Made by a program: the position numbers and the translations under genes | DNA from: an uncultured Flavobacteriaceae bacterium | GTDB lineage: Bacteria > Bacteroidota > Bacteroidia > Flavobacteriales > Flavobacteriaceae | Assembly (NCBI GenBank): GCA_947501625.1 | Contig: CANMWN010000001.1 | Location: 1 to 64,000, forward strand | Length of the DNA: 64,000 nucleotides | Direction: 5' to 3' | The notes under the pieces: generated by a model | What the model saw: only the letters and a program-made list of their open reading frames with translations | What the model was told of the DNA's origin: nothing | The model's database searches: none | Part shown: piece by piece, positions 15,639 through 25,500 of the stretch | Layout: every line of letters starts with the position of its first letter | Position numbering within the stretch: position 1 is the stretch's first letter

Positions 15639-17150
15639 TTAGTTAGACTTTTTATCAACAACCAATCTTGTGTCTCTATTTGCTATTTCCCAAGCTGTAT
15701 AAAACACCAATTGTGTTCTCTTTCTCATTAATTCAAATTCAATTTTATCAACCGTATCTGTTGGTTTATGATAATCTGGATGTGAACCAGTAGTATAAAA
15801 TATTACAGGAATACCATTCTTTGCAAAATTCCAATGATCTGAACGGTAATAAATTCTTTGTGGATGATTCTCATCATTAAATGTATAATCCAACATTAAT
15901 TTGGTATATTTATTATTCATGTTCTCTGACAAGTCATGTAACTCTGTAGATAATTTATCAGACCCAACCAAACTCACATAATCTTCCGTATAACCTCTAT
16001 TGTCAATACGACCAATCATATCAATATTCAAATCAGCCACAGTATTTTCTAATGGGAAAATTGGATTATCAGCATAATAAGCAGAGCCTAACAACCCTTT
16101 TTCTTCTGCAGTTACTGTCATAAACAAAATACTTCTTCTTGGACCATTACCATCAGCCTTAGCTTTTACAAAAGCCTCAGCAATATCCATTACAGCAACT
16201 GTACCAGAACCATCATCATCTGCTCCATTATAAATTTGACCATTTTTTATACCTTCATGATCATAATGAGAAGTTAAAACCAACACCTCATCCTTTAAAT
16301 CTGTTCCCTCAAGATAACCTAATACATTTTCAGAAATTATTTTCTTAGAATCAAATTCAATTTTATAAGCAACTTTTTGAGGCTTAATTTTCTTTATTGC
16401 TTTTGTTTTTCCTGCGTTAAAATTTTCTATTGCAGCAGTTAGTTTTTCAAATGGTTTCCCGAAAACTTCTCCAGCAGTGGCTGGACTTATATAAAATGCA
16501 CCTGAGACCTCTTCTCCTCCATCTTCTTTATCCAATTCTATAGATGCTCTATTAAAAAATGGTGCATATCTAGTCAAGAAATTATTGAATTCATCATCTT
16601 TTAAAGACCTAACTACCAATGCAGTTTTTGCTCCCAATTTTTGAGCTCTATCAAAAATCTCTCTTCTTTTTCCTCTATTTTCATTAATGAAAAGGATAGA
16701 CTTTCCTTTTACATCAACACTAGCAAACTCTTCTTCTGTTCCACTTCCCACAAAAACAACTTCTGTTGTAATTTCATCAGTATTTTGTGCATCACCGTAA
16801 TAGAAAAAATCTTTAAGGTTACTTAAGGTTTTATCACCAACTTTTAAATAAATATCACCTGCTTTTGATGATTTTAACTTTACGTTTTGATAATAACCAT
16901 TCCCAGCTTTAGCTGGACCTTCTAATCCTAATTCTTCAAAATGAGCACGGATATATGCTGCTGCCATTTTCTGACCTCTCTTACCAGTTTCTCTACCTTC
17001 AAGTGCATCTGAAGCTAAAATAGTTAAGTCTTCTTTCATATCCTCAATAGTAATGGTCTCAGCATATTTTTGAGCCAAATCAACCTCTTTATCTTGCGCT
17101 GAAACAAATCCAACTGAAGACAATAACAATAGTGTAATTATTTTTTTCAT
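15639..17150 (-). CDS. Exported M28-family zinc peptidase (copy 2)
   Basis: 503 residues with signal peptide MKKIITLLLLSSVGFVSAQ. It has the same architecture as copy 1: HYDHEGIKNGQIYNGADDDGSG, EEKGLLGSAYY, NIDMIGR and HPDYHKPTDT retain all metal ligands and the catalytic Glu. Differences from copy 1 cluster in the protease-associated-type middle region. It is the promoter-proximal member of the pair, with TAAGTTTG at 17184-17191. Likely takes part in periplasmic or extracellular peptide degradation. Confidence 0.9.
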   Translation of the reverse strand: MKKIITLLLLSSVGFVSAQDKEVDLAQKYAETITIEDMKEDLTILASDALEGRETGKRGQKMAAAYIRAHFEELGLEGPAKAGNGYYQNVKLKSSKAGDIYLKVGDKTLSNLKDFFYYGDAQNTDEITTEVVFVGSGTEEEFASVDVKGKSILFINENRGKRREIFDRAQKLGAKTALVVRSLKDDEFNNFLTRYAPFFNRASIELDKEDGGEEVSGAFYISPATAGEVFGKPFEKLTAAIENFNAGKTKAIKKIKPQKVAYKIEFDSKKIISENVLGYLEGTDLKDEVLVLTSHYDHEGIKNGQIYNGADDDGSGTVAVMDIAEAFVKAKADGNGPRRSILFMTVTAEEKGLLGSAYYADNPIFPLENTVADLNIDMIGRIDNRGYTEDYVSLVGSDKLSTELHDLSENMNNKYTKLMLDYTFNDENHPQRIYYRSDHWNFAKNGIPVIFYTTGSHPDYHKPTDTVDKIEFELMRKRTQLVFYTAWEIANRDTRLVVDKKSN

Positions 17151-17183
17151 AAAGTTTATTTTGTGATTTAAAATTTTAACTCA

Positions 17184-17191
17184 CAAACTTA
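17184..17191 (-). promoter_or_regulatory. -7 element for the M28 pair
   Basis: TAAGTTTG on the minus strand, 33 bases before the start codon at 17150. No clear -33 element. Confidence 0.4.
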
Positions 17192-17237
17192 ATCTTTTGC
17201 AAAATAAATTAAACCAAAAAAATTGTTAAAAAAGGAA

Positions 17238-17513
17238 TTAAACTATTTCGGCTGATAAACCTAACGAAAGTAATTTAGAGCAACGAGGCTTTAAAAAATC
17301 ATATTCTCCAGTTTTTACAGAGCACTTACCTTTATAGTGAACCAAGATTGTACACTGTTCGGCTTGTTCAGGAGTATGTTCACAAACATCAATCAGAGAG
17401 TTAATGACAAAATCGAATGTATTTACATCATCATTATGCAAAACAATTTCATGTTTTCTAACTTCTTGTTCTAAAACATCAACCTCTTCTTGTGTTTTCT
17501 TTTTTGTACTCAT
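17238..17513 (-). CDS. clpS: ATP-dependent Clp protease adaptor ClpS
   Basis: Delivers N-degron substrates to ClpAP/ClpCP. With the ATG at 17513 the protein has 91 residues; an upstream ATG at 17531 adds six residues and is less typical. Key features are the disordered N-terminus, HNDDVNTFDFVI (the Asn-Asp pair of the N-end-rule pocket) and VHYKGKCSVKTG (pocket His). It is the last gene of the tpiA-MGMT-prmA-clpS run, 28 bases after prmA, an order conserved in Bacteroidota. Confidence 0.93.
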   Translation of the reverse strand: MSTKKKTQEEVDVLEQEVRKHEIVLHNDDVNTFDFVINSLIDVCEHTPEQAEQCTILVHYKGKCSVKTGEYDFLKPRCSKLLSLGLSAEIV

Positions 17514-17541
17514 TACTAAAGTAAACTTCAAATCTATAAAA

Positions 17542-18375
17542 TTATTTTATATATTTTATAGCAACCCAATTATTACGCTCAATAATAGTTTCTAATTTCA
17601 ATTCATACTTTGAAACTTCGGCATCAATAATTGGAATATCTTCTTGATAAAAACCACTCAACAACAAGATTCCATTATCTTTCAAACTATTGACATAAAT
17701 TTTCATATCAGCCAACAAAATATTTCTATTGATATTAGCAATAATCAAATCATATTTTTTATTGATAAGCAACGATGAATCACCTTCATAAACCGAAATA
17801 TTTTTACAGCCATTACGCTCAACATTTTCGATTGAATTCTCATAACACCAAGAATCAATATCAATTGCATCTATTGGTTTAGCATCTTTCATTTCGGCAA
17901 AAATTGCCAAAATTCCAGTTCCACAACCCATATCCAATACTCTTTTATTAGTTAAATCTAAATCTAATAAATGTTGAATCATCATATGCGTGGTTTCATG
18001 ATGACCTGTACCAAAACTCATTTTAGGCTCAATAACAATATCATATTTTAAATTTGGATTGTTATGAAATGGCGCTCTAACACTCACTAAATCATCTACT
18101 TGAATTGGATTAAAATTCTCTTCCCATTTAGCGTTCCAATTTGTTTGAGCAATTTCTTTGTGAGTATATTTAATAGAAAACTCATCTGAATTTATAATAA
18201 AGATATTATCTAATATTGAAGGGTTCCAATCGTTTTTTTGAATATAAGCCATAATACCATTTTCGTTTTCAACAAAACTTTCAAAACCAACACTTCCGAG
18301 TTCAGCAATGAGAATTTCAGTTGCAGGTTCTTTTGGCTGAATTATAAAATTATATTCTATATAAATACTATCCAT
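17542..18375 (-). CDS. prmA: Ribosomal protein L11 methyltransferase
   Basis: Trimethylates L11 using S-adenosylmethionine. 277 residues: an N-terminal substrate-recognition domain (1-100), then the Rossmann methyltransferase fold with VLDMGCGTGILAIFA (motif I), DAIDIDSW (acidic motif II) and IIANINRNILL (motif IV; NPF-type position replaced by NIN as usual in PrmA). The PKMSFGTGHHETTHMM block just before motif I is diagnostic of PrmA. Directly abuts the upstream MGMT-like gene with no gap. Confidence 0.94.
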   Translation of the reverse strand: MDSIYIEYNFIIQPKEPATEILIAELGSVGFESFVENENGIMAYIQKNDWNPSILDNIFIINSDEFSIKYTHKEIAQTNWNAKWEENFNPIQVDDLVSVRAPFHNNPNLKYDIVIEPKMSFGTGHHETTHMMIQHLLDLDLTNKRVLDMGCGTGILAIFAEMKDAKPIDAIDIDSWCYENSIENVERNGCKNISVYEGDSSLLINKKYDLIIANINRNILLADMKIYVNSLKDNGILLLSGFYQEDIPIIDAEVSKYELKLETIIERNNWVAIKYIK

Positions 18376-18783
18376 TTAATTTAGATTTTCCTTACTTCTT
18401 TGATCATTTATAAATTCTAAACCGCATGATAATTTTTTAGCAATTGGCATTTTATCATTAATCACTCTCCAAAATGGAGTTATTTCCTTTAACTCTTTTC
18501 CATTTTTAGAGTCTTCAAAAGCTACTTCTGATACTATTCTTAAAAAAATACTCGTTGTAACTGGACAAGAATTCTCAGCGTTATGTGATAACGCTAAATC
18601 TTCTCTCATTCTTTTCATACTCACTTCAACTCCTTCAGGAATTTCGCGAACATAAGCATCAATTATTTTTGGAGTAGCAATGAACATCTTTGTACCTTTT
18701 GGCAAATCAGCAAATTTTTTATCGATGACTTTTACCACAAATGGTTTTTTAGAATCAAATTTTTCTTGCCAAGATTTTGCCAT
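18376..18783 (-). CDS. MGMT-like (alkyltransferase-fold) protein
   Basis: A 135-residue cytoplasmic protein resembling the database group called MGMT family. It has a short N-terminus MAKSWQEKFD, then KMFIATPKIIDAYVREIPEGVEVSM, SCPVTTSIFLRIVSEVAFE and ITPFWRVINDKMPIAKKL. The order (permissive helix, then a FWRVI strand) recalls the helix-turn-helix part of O6-alkylguanine transferases, but the PCHRV active-site cysteine motif is absent, so alkyl transfer is unlikely; recognition of modified DNA is possible. It overlaps the tpiA stop and abuts prmA, so the three are coexpressed. Confidence 0.55.
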   Translation of the reverse strand: MAKSWQEKFDSKKPFVVKVIDKKFADLPKGTKMFIATPKIIDAYVREIPEGVEVSMKRMREDLALSHNAENSCPVTTSIFLRIVSEVAFEDSKNGKELKEITPFWRVINDKMPIAKKLSCGLEFINDQRSKENLN

Positions 18784-19541
18784 TAAATAGATTTAATAAT
18801 TGCAGTAAAATCATCAACTTTTAACGAAGCACCGCCTATTAATCCTCCGTCAACATCTGGCTTAGAAAAAATTTCTTTAGCGTTGGTAGGCTTCACACTA
18901 CCTCCATACAAAATAGAAACACCATTAGAAGTTTTCTCTCCATATTGTTCATTCAACAAACTTCTTATAAACGCATGCATTTCTTGCGCTTGTTCTGGAC
19001 TAGCAGTTTCTCCAGTTCCTATTGCCCAAACTGGCTCATAGGCTAAAATGATATTTTTTAAATCCTTTTTATTTAAATGAAACAAGGCCTTTTTTAACTG
19101 ATTCTCTACAACTTTAAAATGATTATCAGACTTTCTATCTTCTAATAATTCTCCAAAGCAAAAAATCACTTCTAAGTTATTTTCCAGGGCTGTATCAACT
19201 TTGTTTTTTAATATTTCATCTGTTTCACCAAAATAAGTTCGTCTCTCAGAGTGCCCTAGAATAACGGTCTTTATCCCAATATCTAACAACATATCTGCTG
19301 AAATTTCACCTGTAAAAGCACCATTTTTTGCTTGATGCATATTTTGTGCAACAACTTCAATTTTAGATTTTTTGGCACGTTTTACTGCCGAATACAAGTT
19401 CACAAACGTCGGTGCAACTATTACTCTAGTTTTACCTAATGAAGTTTTTTTAATTGATTTTTTTAAACCCTTAATCAACTTTTTAGTTTCATCAAGGTTA
19501 TTATTCATTTTCCAGTTTCCTGCAACGATTTTGGTTCTCAT
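18783..19541 (-). CDS. tpiA: Triosephosphate isomerase
   Basis: Interconverts dihydroxyacetone phosphate and glyceraldehyde 3-phosphate in glycolysis. 252 residues with all catalytic residues: AGNWKMNN (Lys), ILGHSERR (His), LAYEPVWAIGTG (Glu and loop 6) and YGGSVKPTN, GGLIGGASL at the phosphate site. First gene of the operon, with its own promoter in the region shared with divergent pyrF. Confidence 0.97.
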   Translation of the reverse strand: MRTKIVAGNWKMNNNLDETKKLIKGLKKSIKKTSLGKTRVIVAPTFVNLYSAVKRAKKSKIEVVAQNMHQAKNGAFTGEISADMLLDIGIKTVILGHSERRTYFGETDEILKNKVDTALENNLEVIFCFGELLEDRKSDNHFKVVENQLKKALFHLNKKDLKNIILAYEPVWAIGTGETASPEQAQEMHAFIRSLLNEQYGEKTSNGVSILYGGSVKPTNAKEIFSKPDVDGGLIGGASLKVDDFTAIIKSI

Positions 19542-19561
19542 TTTTTACATTTTAGTTAATA

Positions 19562-19569
19562 CAAAGATA
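19562..19569 (-). promoter_or_regulatory. tpiA operon promoter -7 element
   Basis: TATCTTTG on the minus strand, 20 bases before the tpiA start codon. Confidence 0.6.
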
Positions 19570-19589
19570 GGTTAAACTATTAAAATGTT

Positions 19590-19597
19590 TACATTTG
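19590..19597 (+). promoter_or_regulatory. pyrF promoter -7 element
   Basis: TACATTTG, 22 bases before pyrF and 20 bases from the opposing tpiA element; the two promoters share this 78-base gap. Confidence 0.6.
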
Positions 19598-19619
19598 CCA
19601 AACGCAATTTATTTCTTCA

Positions 19620-20435
19620 ATGACACGCCAAGAATTAGTCAAGCAAATAAAAAAGAAAAAATCATTTTTATGCATTGGTTTAGATGTTGATGTAACTAAA
19701 ATACCAAGTCATTTACTAAAACTTGAAGATCCAATTTTCGAATTCAATAAAGAAATAATTGACGCGACACATCATCTTGCAGTTGCTTATAAACCCAATA
19801 CTGCTTTCTACGAAGCGTATGGTATTAAAGGATGGAAATCATTAGAAAAAACCATCAGTTATCTAAACGAAAAACATCCAGAAATATTTACCATAGCAGA
19901 TGCAAAACGTGGAGATATTGGAAATACTTCTACGATGTATGCCAAAGCATTTTTTGAAGATTTAAATTTTGATTCTGTAACTGTTGCTCCATATATGGGT
20001 AGTGATTCTGTTGAGCCTTTTCTTGCTTTTGAAGACAAATTCACTATTCTTTTAGCATTAACTTCTAATAAAGGTGGTCTAGATTTTCAAGGGTTAAAAA
20101 TTAACGATGAAGAAGTTTACAAGAAAGTTTTAGAAAAATCATTGACTTGGAATAATAGTGGCAATTTGATGTTTGTAGTTGGAGCTACTAAAGCAACATA
20201 TTTTAAAAGTATCAGAAAAATAGTCCCAAATCATTTCTTATTGGTTCCAGGAGTTGGTGCACAAGGAGGTAATCTTCAAGATGTTTGTAAATATGGACTC
20301 AATAAAGATATTGGCTTACTCATAAATTCATCAAGAGGGATTATCTATGCTCGAAATGATGCAGGTTTTGCTCAAAAAGCCCAAGAGCAAGCAAGAATTT
20401 TACAACAACAAATGGAAATAATTTTATCAAAATAA
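19620..20435 (+). CDS. pyrF: Orotidine 5'-phosphate decarboxylase
   Basis: Last step of UMP synthesis. 271 residues, the longer type-2 form. [12 protein letters not shown] at the N-terminus, [10 protein letters not shown], the catalytic [11 protein letters not shown] (Asp-Lys-Asp chain), and VPGVGAQGG plus SRGIIYA at the phosphate site. Transcribed alone, divergent from tpiA. Confidence 0.96.
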   Translation: MTRQELVKQIKKKKSFLCIGLDVDVTKIPSHLLKLEDPIFEFNKEIIDATHHLAVAYKPNTAFYEAYGIKGWKSLEKTISYLNEKHPEIFTIADAKRGDIGNTSTMYAKAFFEDLNFDSVTVAPYMGSDSVEPFLAFEDKFTILLALTSNKGGLDFQGLKINDEEVYKKVLEKSLTWNNSGNLMFVVGATKATYFKSIRKIVPNHFLLVPGVGAQGGNLQDVCKYGLNKDIGLLINSSRGIIYARNDAGFAQKAQEQARILQQQMEIILSK

Positions 20436-20437
20436 AA

Positions 20438-21145
20438 TTATTTTTTATCCTGAAGCGCAAAAACTTTCTTCAACAAATCAGAAGTACGAGATGAAAACTT
20501 TGTTCTAATATTTCTTTCTTCAACTTCCACCATTTTATATACTCCTTTCAACGCTTCATCAGTTACATAAGCAGTTAAATCTGGATTAACGTCATTCGTT
20601 AATGGTAAATTATTATAACGAGTTATTAAATCTTCCCAAATCACATCTGCACCAACTTTCTTAAATGAATTGTTTATTATCGGATTGAATTTTTGATATA
20701 AAGCGTTATTCGTTTTATCTTGAAGATAGGTAGTTGCAGCATTTTGATTACCAAATAAAATTCCCTTCACATCATTAAAAGTCATTTCTTTGATAGCATC
20801 AACAAAAATAGGAATTGCTTCTCCAACTGCATCTTCGGCTGCTCTATTTAAAACTTTTAAACCTTCATCAGCAACTGATGACAATCCAATAGTTCTAAGT
20901 GCTTTATCAACTTTTTGCAATTCTTCAGGTAATAATATTTTTACCAGTTCATTTTTAAAATAACCATCTTTAACAGCCAGCGTATTCACTTGATTGGAAA
21001 TGCCATTATTCAAAGCCTCTTTAAGTCCTTGACCTATTTGCTCATTAGACAATTCATTTCCTGGCAATTGATTAACTACTTGTTGCAACTCAGCACAAGA
21101 AACAAACTGCAAAATCAACACTATTCCTAAAATTCTTTTTATCAT
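20438..21145 (-). CDS. DUF4197 lipoprotein
   Basis: A 235-residue lipoprotein with lipobox LQFVSC (Cys near residue 17) and the DUF4197 domain over most of the mature part (QIGQGLKEALNNGISNQVNTL..FKNELVKILLPEEL). Function unknown. Its ATG overlaps the TGA stop of the upstream DUF5522 gene (ATGA), so translation is probably coupled. Its end lies three bases from convergent pyrF. Confidence 0.85.
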   Translation of the reverse strand: MIKRILGIVLILQFVSCAELQQVVNQLPGNELSNEQIGQGLKEALNNGISNQVNTLAVKDGYFKNELVKILLPEELQKVDKALRTIGLSSVADEGLKVLNRAAEDAVGEAIPIFVDAIKEMTFNDVKGILFGNQNAATTYLQDKTNNALYQKFNPIINNSFKKVGADVIWEDLITRYNNLPLTNDVNPDLTAYVTDEALKGVYKMVEVEERNIRTKFSSRTSDLLKKVFALQDKK

Positions 21146-21321
21146 TTTATATTATTTTTAAAACTATCTGTCTTTTTATCATATCCATACGGACAATGCT
21201 TACAACCACTTTTGCAACAATAACCTCTTTTTAAATGATACTTTTCAGTAAAAACTTTATAGCCTTTTTCATTCAAATAAAAATCCTCAGGTTCTAATTT
21301 TGGCAATTTGTTATAAGTCAT
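21142..21321 (-). CDS. DUF5522 small cysteine-rich protein
   Basis: A 59-residue protein (MTYNKLPKLEPEDFYLNEKG...) with YHLKRGYCCKSGCKHCPYGY: the Cys-Cys, Cys and Cys-Pro pattern of DUF5522, probably a metal-binding knuckle. It has its own -7 element (21326-21333) and ends in the ATGA overlap with the DUF4197 lipoprotein gene. Function unknown. It is short enough to be missed in gene prediction. Confidence 0.85.
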   Translation of the reverse strand: MTYNKLPKLEPEDFYLNEKGYKVFTEKYHLKRGYCCKSGCKHCPYGYDKKTDSFKNNIK

Positions 21322-21325
21322 ATTA

Positions 21326-21333
21326 CAAAAGTA
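21326..21333 (-). promoter_or_regulatory. -7 element for DUF5522-DUF4197
   Basis: TACTTTTG on the minus strand, four bases before the ATG at 21321: a nearly leaderless mRNA. It overlaps the T-run of the preceding gene's terminator. Confidence 0.45.
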
Positions 21334-21335
21334 AA

Positions 21336-21360
21336 AAACGTCTCGAGTTTCGAGACGTTT
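21336..21360 (-). terminator. Terminator after the DUF4136 lipoprotein gene
   Basis: Perfect 11-bp stem AAACGTCTCGA / TCGAGACGTTT with a three-base loop, followed on the minus strand by a T-run. Confidence 0.85.
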
Positions 21361-21385
21361 ATAAACTATATCTTTTATTATTTAT

Positions 21386-21907
21386 TTATGAAAAAGGTGG
21401 GTATTTAGCCATTATTTCACTCACAAATTCTTTTATTCTTGCCTCTTTCTTAGCAACATTATTATACCTCAATGCTCCTCTACCAATTCCTTGCCACACT
21501 AATTCTTTATTTTGACTATCAATCAAATCAATAAACAAGGTACCTTCATTGTATTGTGATATTCTAGTTCCAAAATTAGGTCCATAGTACCATGGTCTCC
21601 AAAAATAATTGAAATCGTCATACACTCGAACTTTCTTCGCAGATTTCGCAAAAATATTTACTATCACATCAGGATTGTCTGATTTTGTCATTCCCTTGGC
21701 TAGCATTTCTGATTCAATTGCACGCAAAATTCTTCTTTTATCTAAATCAGAAATATCAACTTTATCTATACCTTTTTTATAAAAGGCAAACGTTTTATAC
21801 TGATTAAAATCAGCTTTAGTATCATAATCAGTAGCTACTCTCACTGAAGAGCAAGAAACTAACAACATTAAACTTAATAAGGGTAAAAATTTAATCAATC
21901 TCATCAT
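21386..21907 (-). CDS. DUF4136 lipoprotein
   Basis: A 173-residue lipoprotein with lipobox LLVSC near residue 19, followed by SSVRVATDYDTKADFNQYKTFAFY, the hallmark of DUF4136, and GTLFIDLIDSQNKELVWQG near the C-terminus. Probably tethered to the outer membrane, facing the periplasm. Function unknown. Either of the first two Met codons could start it. Confidence 0.85.
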   Translation of the reverse strand: MMRLIKFLPLLSLMLLVSCSSVRVATDYDTKADFNQYKTFAFYKKGIDKVDISDLDKRRILRAIESEMLAKGMTKSDNPDVIVNIFAKSAKKVRVYDDFNYFWRPWYYGPNFGTRISQYNEGTLFIDLIDSQNKELVWQGIGRGALRYNNVAKKEARIKEFVSEIMAKYPPFS

Positions 21908-22037
21908 CTTGAATTTAAAATTATAAAAAACTTATCTTTTTAGTTAGTAATACTTAAAAGAAATTCGTTTAAATTTTACTTTTTAGTTATCTTTAATGCA
22001 TCAACAATCATACCAAACCATTGAGTAAAACAAGTTG

Positions 22038-22045
22038 CAAATATA
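22038..22045 (-). promoter_or_regulatory. -7 element upstream of the DUF4136 gene
   Basis: TATATTTG on the minus strand. It would give the DUF4136 mRNA a leader of about 125 bases. Confidence 0.45.
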
Positions 22046-22081
22046 GTTTTTTGGTTCGATTTTTGAACACAAAAGTTTAAT

Positions 22082-22405
22082 ATGATTATTATTTCTAAAT
22101 ATTTAGTTCCAAAAAATTATATAGGTATTTCTATATATCCTTTTATATTTTTGAAAAATAAGAGCCTAAAACAAAACAACATCATTATTAATCATGAAAA
22201 AATTCATTTAAAGCAACAATCAGAATTACTTTGGGTTTTCTTTTTTATCTGGTATTTTTCAGAATTTTTATTTAAACTAATGAAATATAAAAATTGGCAA
22301 ATTGCCTATAAAAATATCTCATTTGAAAAAGAAGCTTATAAAAATGAAAGCAATATCAACTATTTAAAAAATCGCAAATTGTATTCATTTTTAAATTATC
22401 TATAA
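22082..22405 (+). CDS. Small HExxH protein (M56-like minimal metallopeptidase fold)
   Basis: 107 residues: a short N-terminal part, INHEKIHLKQQSELLWVFFFIWYF (HExxH at about residues 38-42, then a hydrophobic helix), and ISFEKEAYKNESNINYLKNR, whose Glu could be the third zinc ligand. The HEKIH segment is the same as in the M56 protease at 10058. The arrangement resembles a stripped-down gluzincin core known as a hypothetical protein in Bacteroidota. Whether it is an active peptidase is open. Confidence 0.6.
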   Translation: MIIISKYLVPKNYIGISIYPFIFLKNKSLKQNNIIINHEKIHLKQQSELLWVFFFIWYFSEFLFKLMKYKNWQIAYKNISFEKEAYKNESNINYLKNRKLYSFLNYL

Positions 22406-22515
22406 CAAACCTACTTCTTTTCGACATTTTAATACGATTTTGTTAATATTTTGACTGTTCCATAAATTAAACCTCAAAATTCCGTAAATTGCAGTCCTAA
22501 AATTGAGTACTTCAA

Positions 22516-25500
22516 ATGGAACAAGTTCAGCCATATAAACCAAAACATAAAGTAAGAATTGTAACCGCAGCATCGTTATTTGACGGACATGATGCAGCCA
22601 TCAACATCATGCGTAGAATTATTCAATCTACAGGTGTTGAAGTAATACATCTTGGACATGATCGTAGTGTAGAAGAGGTTGTAAACACAGCTATTCAAGA
22701 AGATGCAAATGCTATTGCAATGACATCTTATCAAGGCGGTCATAATGAGTACTTCAAGTATATGTATGACTTATTGAAAGAAAAAGGGGCTGGACATATT
22801 AAAATTTTTGGTGGAGGCGGTGGAGTTATACTTCCTGAAGAAATTAAAGATTTAATGGACTATGGAATAACTCGTATCTATTCTCCAGATGATGGACGTG
22901 AGCTTGGGCTTCAAGGAATGATTAATGATTTGGTTCAACAATCAGATTTTGCAATAGGTGATACATTAAATGATGAAATAGACACCTTAACTGATAAAAA
23001 TCCTAAATCAATTGCTAGAATTATTTCATCTGCCGAAAACTTTCCTGATGTTGCGAAAGAGACTTTAAAAACCATTCACAAAAAAAATAAAAACTCTAAA
23101 ACTCCTGTTTTAGGAATTACAGGAACAGGAGGAGCTGGGAAATCTTCATTGGTCGATGAATTAGTAAGGCGTTTTTTAATTGATTTTCCAGAAAAAACTG
23201 TTGGATTGGTTTCTGTTGATCCATCAAAAAGAAAAACTGGAGGTGCATTATTGGGAGATAGAATTCGAATGAACGCCATCAATTCTCCAAGAGTTTACAT
23301 GCGAAGTTTGGCAACACGTCAATCCAATTTAGCATTGTCTAAATATGTGAATGAAGCCGTTGAAGTATTGAAGGCTGCAGAATACGACTTGATTATTTTA
23401 GAAACTTCTGGAATTGGACAATCAGATACTGAAATTATTGAACATAGCGATGTTTCTTTATATGTAATGACTCCTGAATTTGGTGCTGCAACACAATTGG
23501 AGAAAATTGACATGCTTGATTTTGCTGATTTAGTTGCCATTAACAAATTTGATAAGAGGGGCTCTTTAGATGCACTTAGAGATGTAAAAAAACAGTATAT
23601 GCGTAACAATAATCTTTGGGATATTCCTCAAGATGAGTTACCTGTTTTTGGCACTATTGCTTCACAATTCAACGATCCTGGGATGAACACGCTCTATAAA
23701 GCGATTATGGATAAATTGGTTGAAAAAGCAGCTTCAGAATTAAAATCTACATTTGAAATTTCACAAGAAATGAGTGAAAAGATATTTGTAATCCCTCCAA
23801 ATAGAACACGTTATTTATCTGAAATAACCGAAAATAATCGCGCATACGATAAAAGTGGAATTGCTCAAGTAAAAGTTGCTCAAAAATTATACGGAATCTA
23901 TAAAACTTTAGAATCTGTATCAGGAAAAACTCCAGAATTAGATAAATCTGGAATTGAATTAGATTCTGTTTCGTCAAAAGATAATGAAGATTTCATCAAA
24001 TTATTAATTGCAGAATTTGACAGAGTAAAACTCGACTTAAACCCTTATAATTGGGAAATAATTACTGGTTGGGATGAAAAAGTAAATAAATACAAAAACC
24101 CAATTTATTCATTCAAAGTAAGAGATAAAGAAATAAAAATAGAAACGCATACCGAGTCATTATCTCACTTACAAATTCCTAAAGTTGCTTTACCAAAATA
24201 CGAGGCTTGGGGAGATATATTAAAATGGTGTTTGCAAGAAAATGTTCCTGGAGAATTCCCTTACACTTCTGGTTTGTATCCTTTTAAAAGAACTGGTGAA
24301 GATCCAGCAAGAATGTTTGCAGGAGAAGGAGGTCCAGAACGAACAAACAGACGTTTTCACTATGTGAGTATGGGATTACCTGCAAAGCGTTTATCAACAG
24401 CATTTGATAGTGTAACTCTTTATGGAAACGATCCGGATCATCGTCCAGATATATATGGTAAAATTGGAAATGCAGGAGTTTCTATCTGTTGTTTAGACGA
24501 TGCAAAGAAATTGTATTCTGGATTTGATTTAGCCAATGTAATGACATCGGTAAGTATGACCATAAATGGCCCTGCCCCTATGTTGTTAGGCTTCTTTATG
24601 AATGCTGCCATTGATCAACAGTGTGAAATTTATATCAAAGAAAATGGTTTAGAAAAAAACGTTGAAGCCAAGATTGCCAAAATTTATAAAGGAACAAAAC
24701 GTCCAACATACAATGGCGAATTACCTGAAGGAAATGATGGTTTGGGCTTGATGTTACTTGGAGTTACTGGTGACCAAGTTTTACCAAATGATGTATACCA
24801 AGATATAAAAACCAAGACGATTGCACAAGTTCGCGGAACTGTTCAAGCAGATATATTAAAAGAAGACCAAGCACAAAATACTTGTATTTTCTCAACTGAA
24901 TTTGCATTGCGTTTAATGGGTGATGTTCAAGAATATTTTATTGAAAATAATGTCCGTAATTTCTATTCAGTTTCTATTTCAGGTTACCATATTGCCGAAG
25001 CAGGTGCCAATCCAATTTCACAGTTAGCATTTACACTTGCCAATGGATTTACATATGTAGAATATTATCTTTCAAGAGGAATGGATATCAACAAATTTGG
25101 TCCAAATTTATCTTTCTTTTTCTCCAACGGAATTGATCCAGAATATGCTGTAATTGGTCGTGTAGCTCGTAAGATTTGGTCAAAAGCCATGAAGCATAAA
25201 TACGGAGCAAATCCTAGAGCCCAAATGTTGAAATATCACATTCAAACTTCGGGACGTAGTTTACACGCTCAAGAAATTGATTTTAATGATATCAGAACTA
25301 CTTTACAAGCATTATATGCCATTTATGATAATTGTAATTCGCTGCACACCAATGCTTATGACGAAGCAATTACCACTCCTACTGAAGAATCAGTTAGAAG
25401 AGCCATGGCAATTCAGTTGATTATCAATAAGGAATTAGGGTTGAATAAAAATGAGAATCCAATTCAAGGGTCGTTTATTATCGAAGAGTTGACGGATTTG

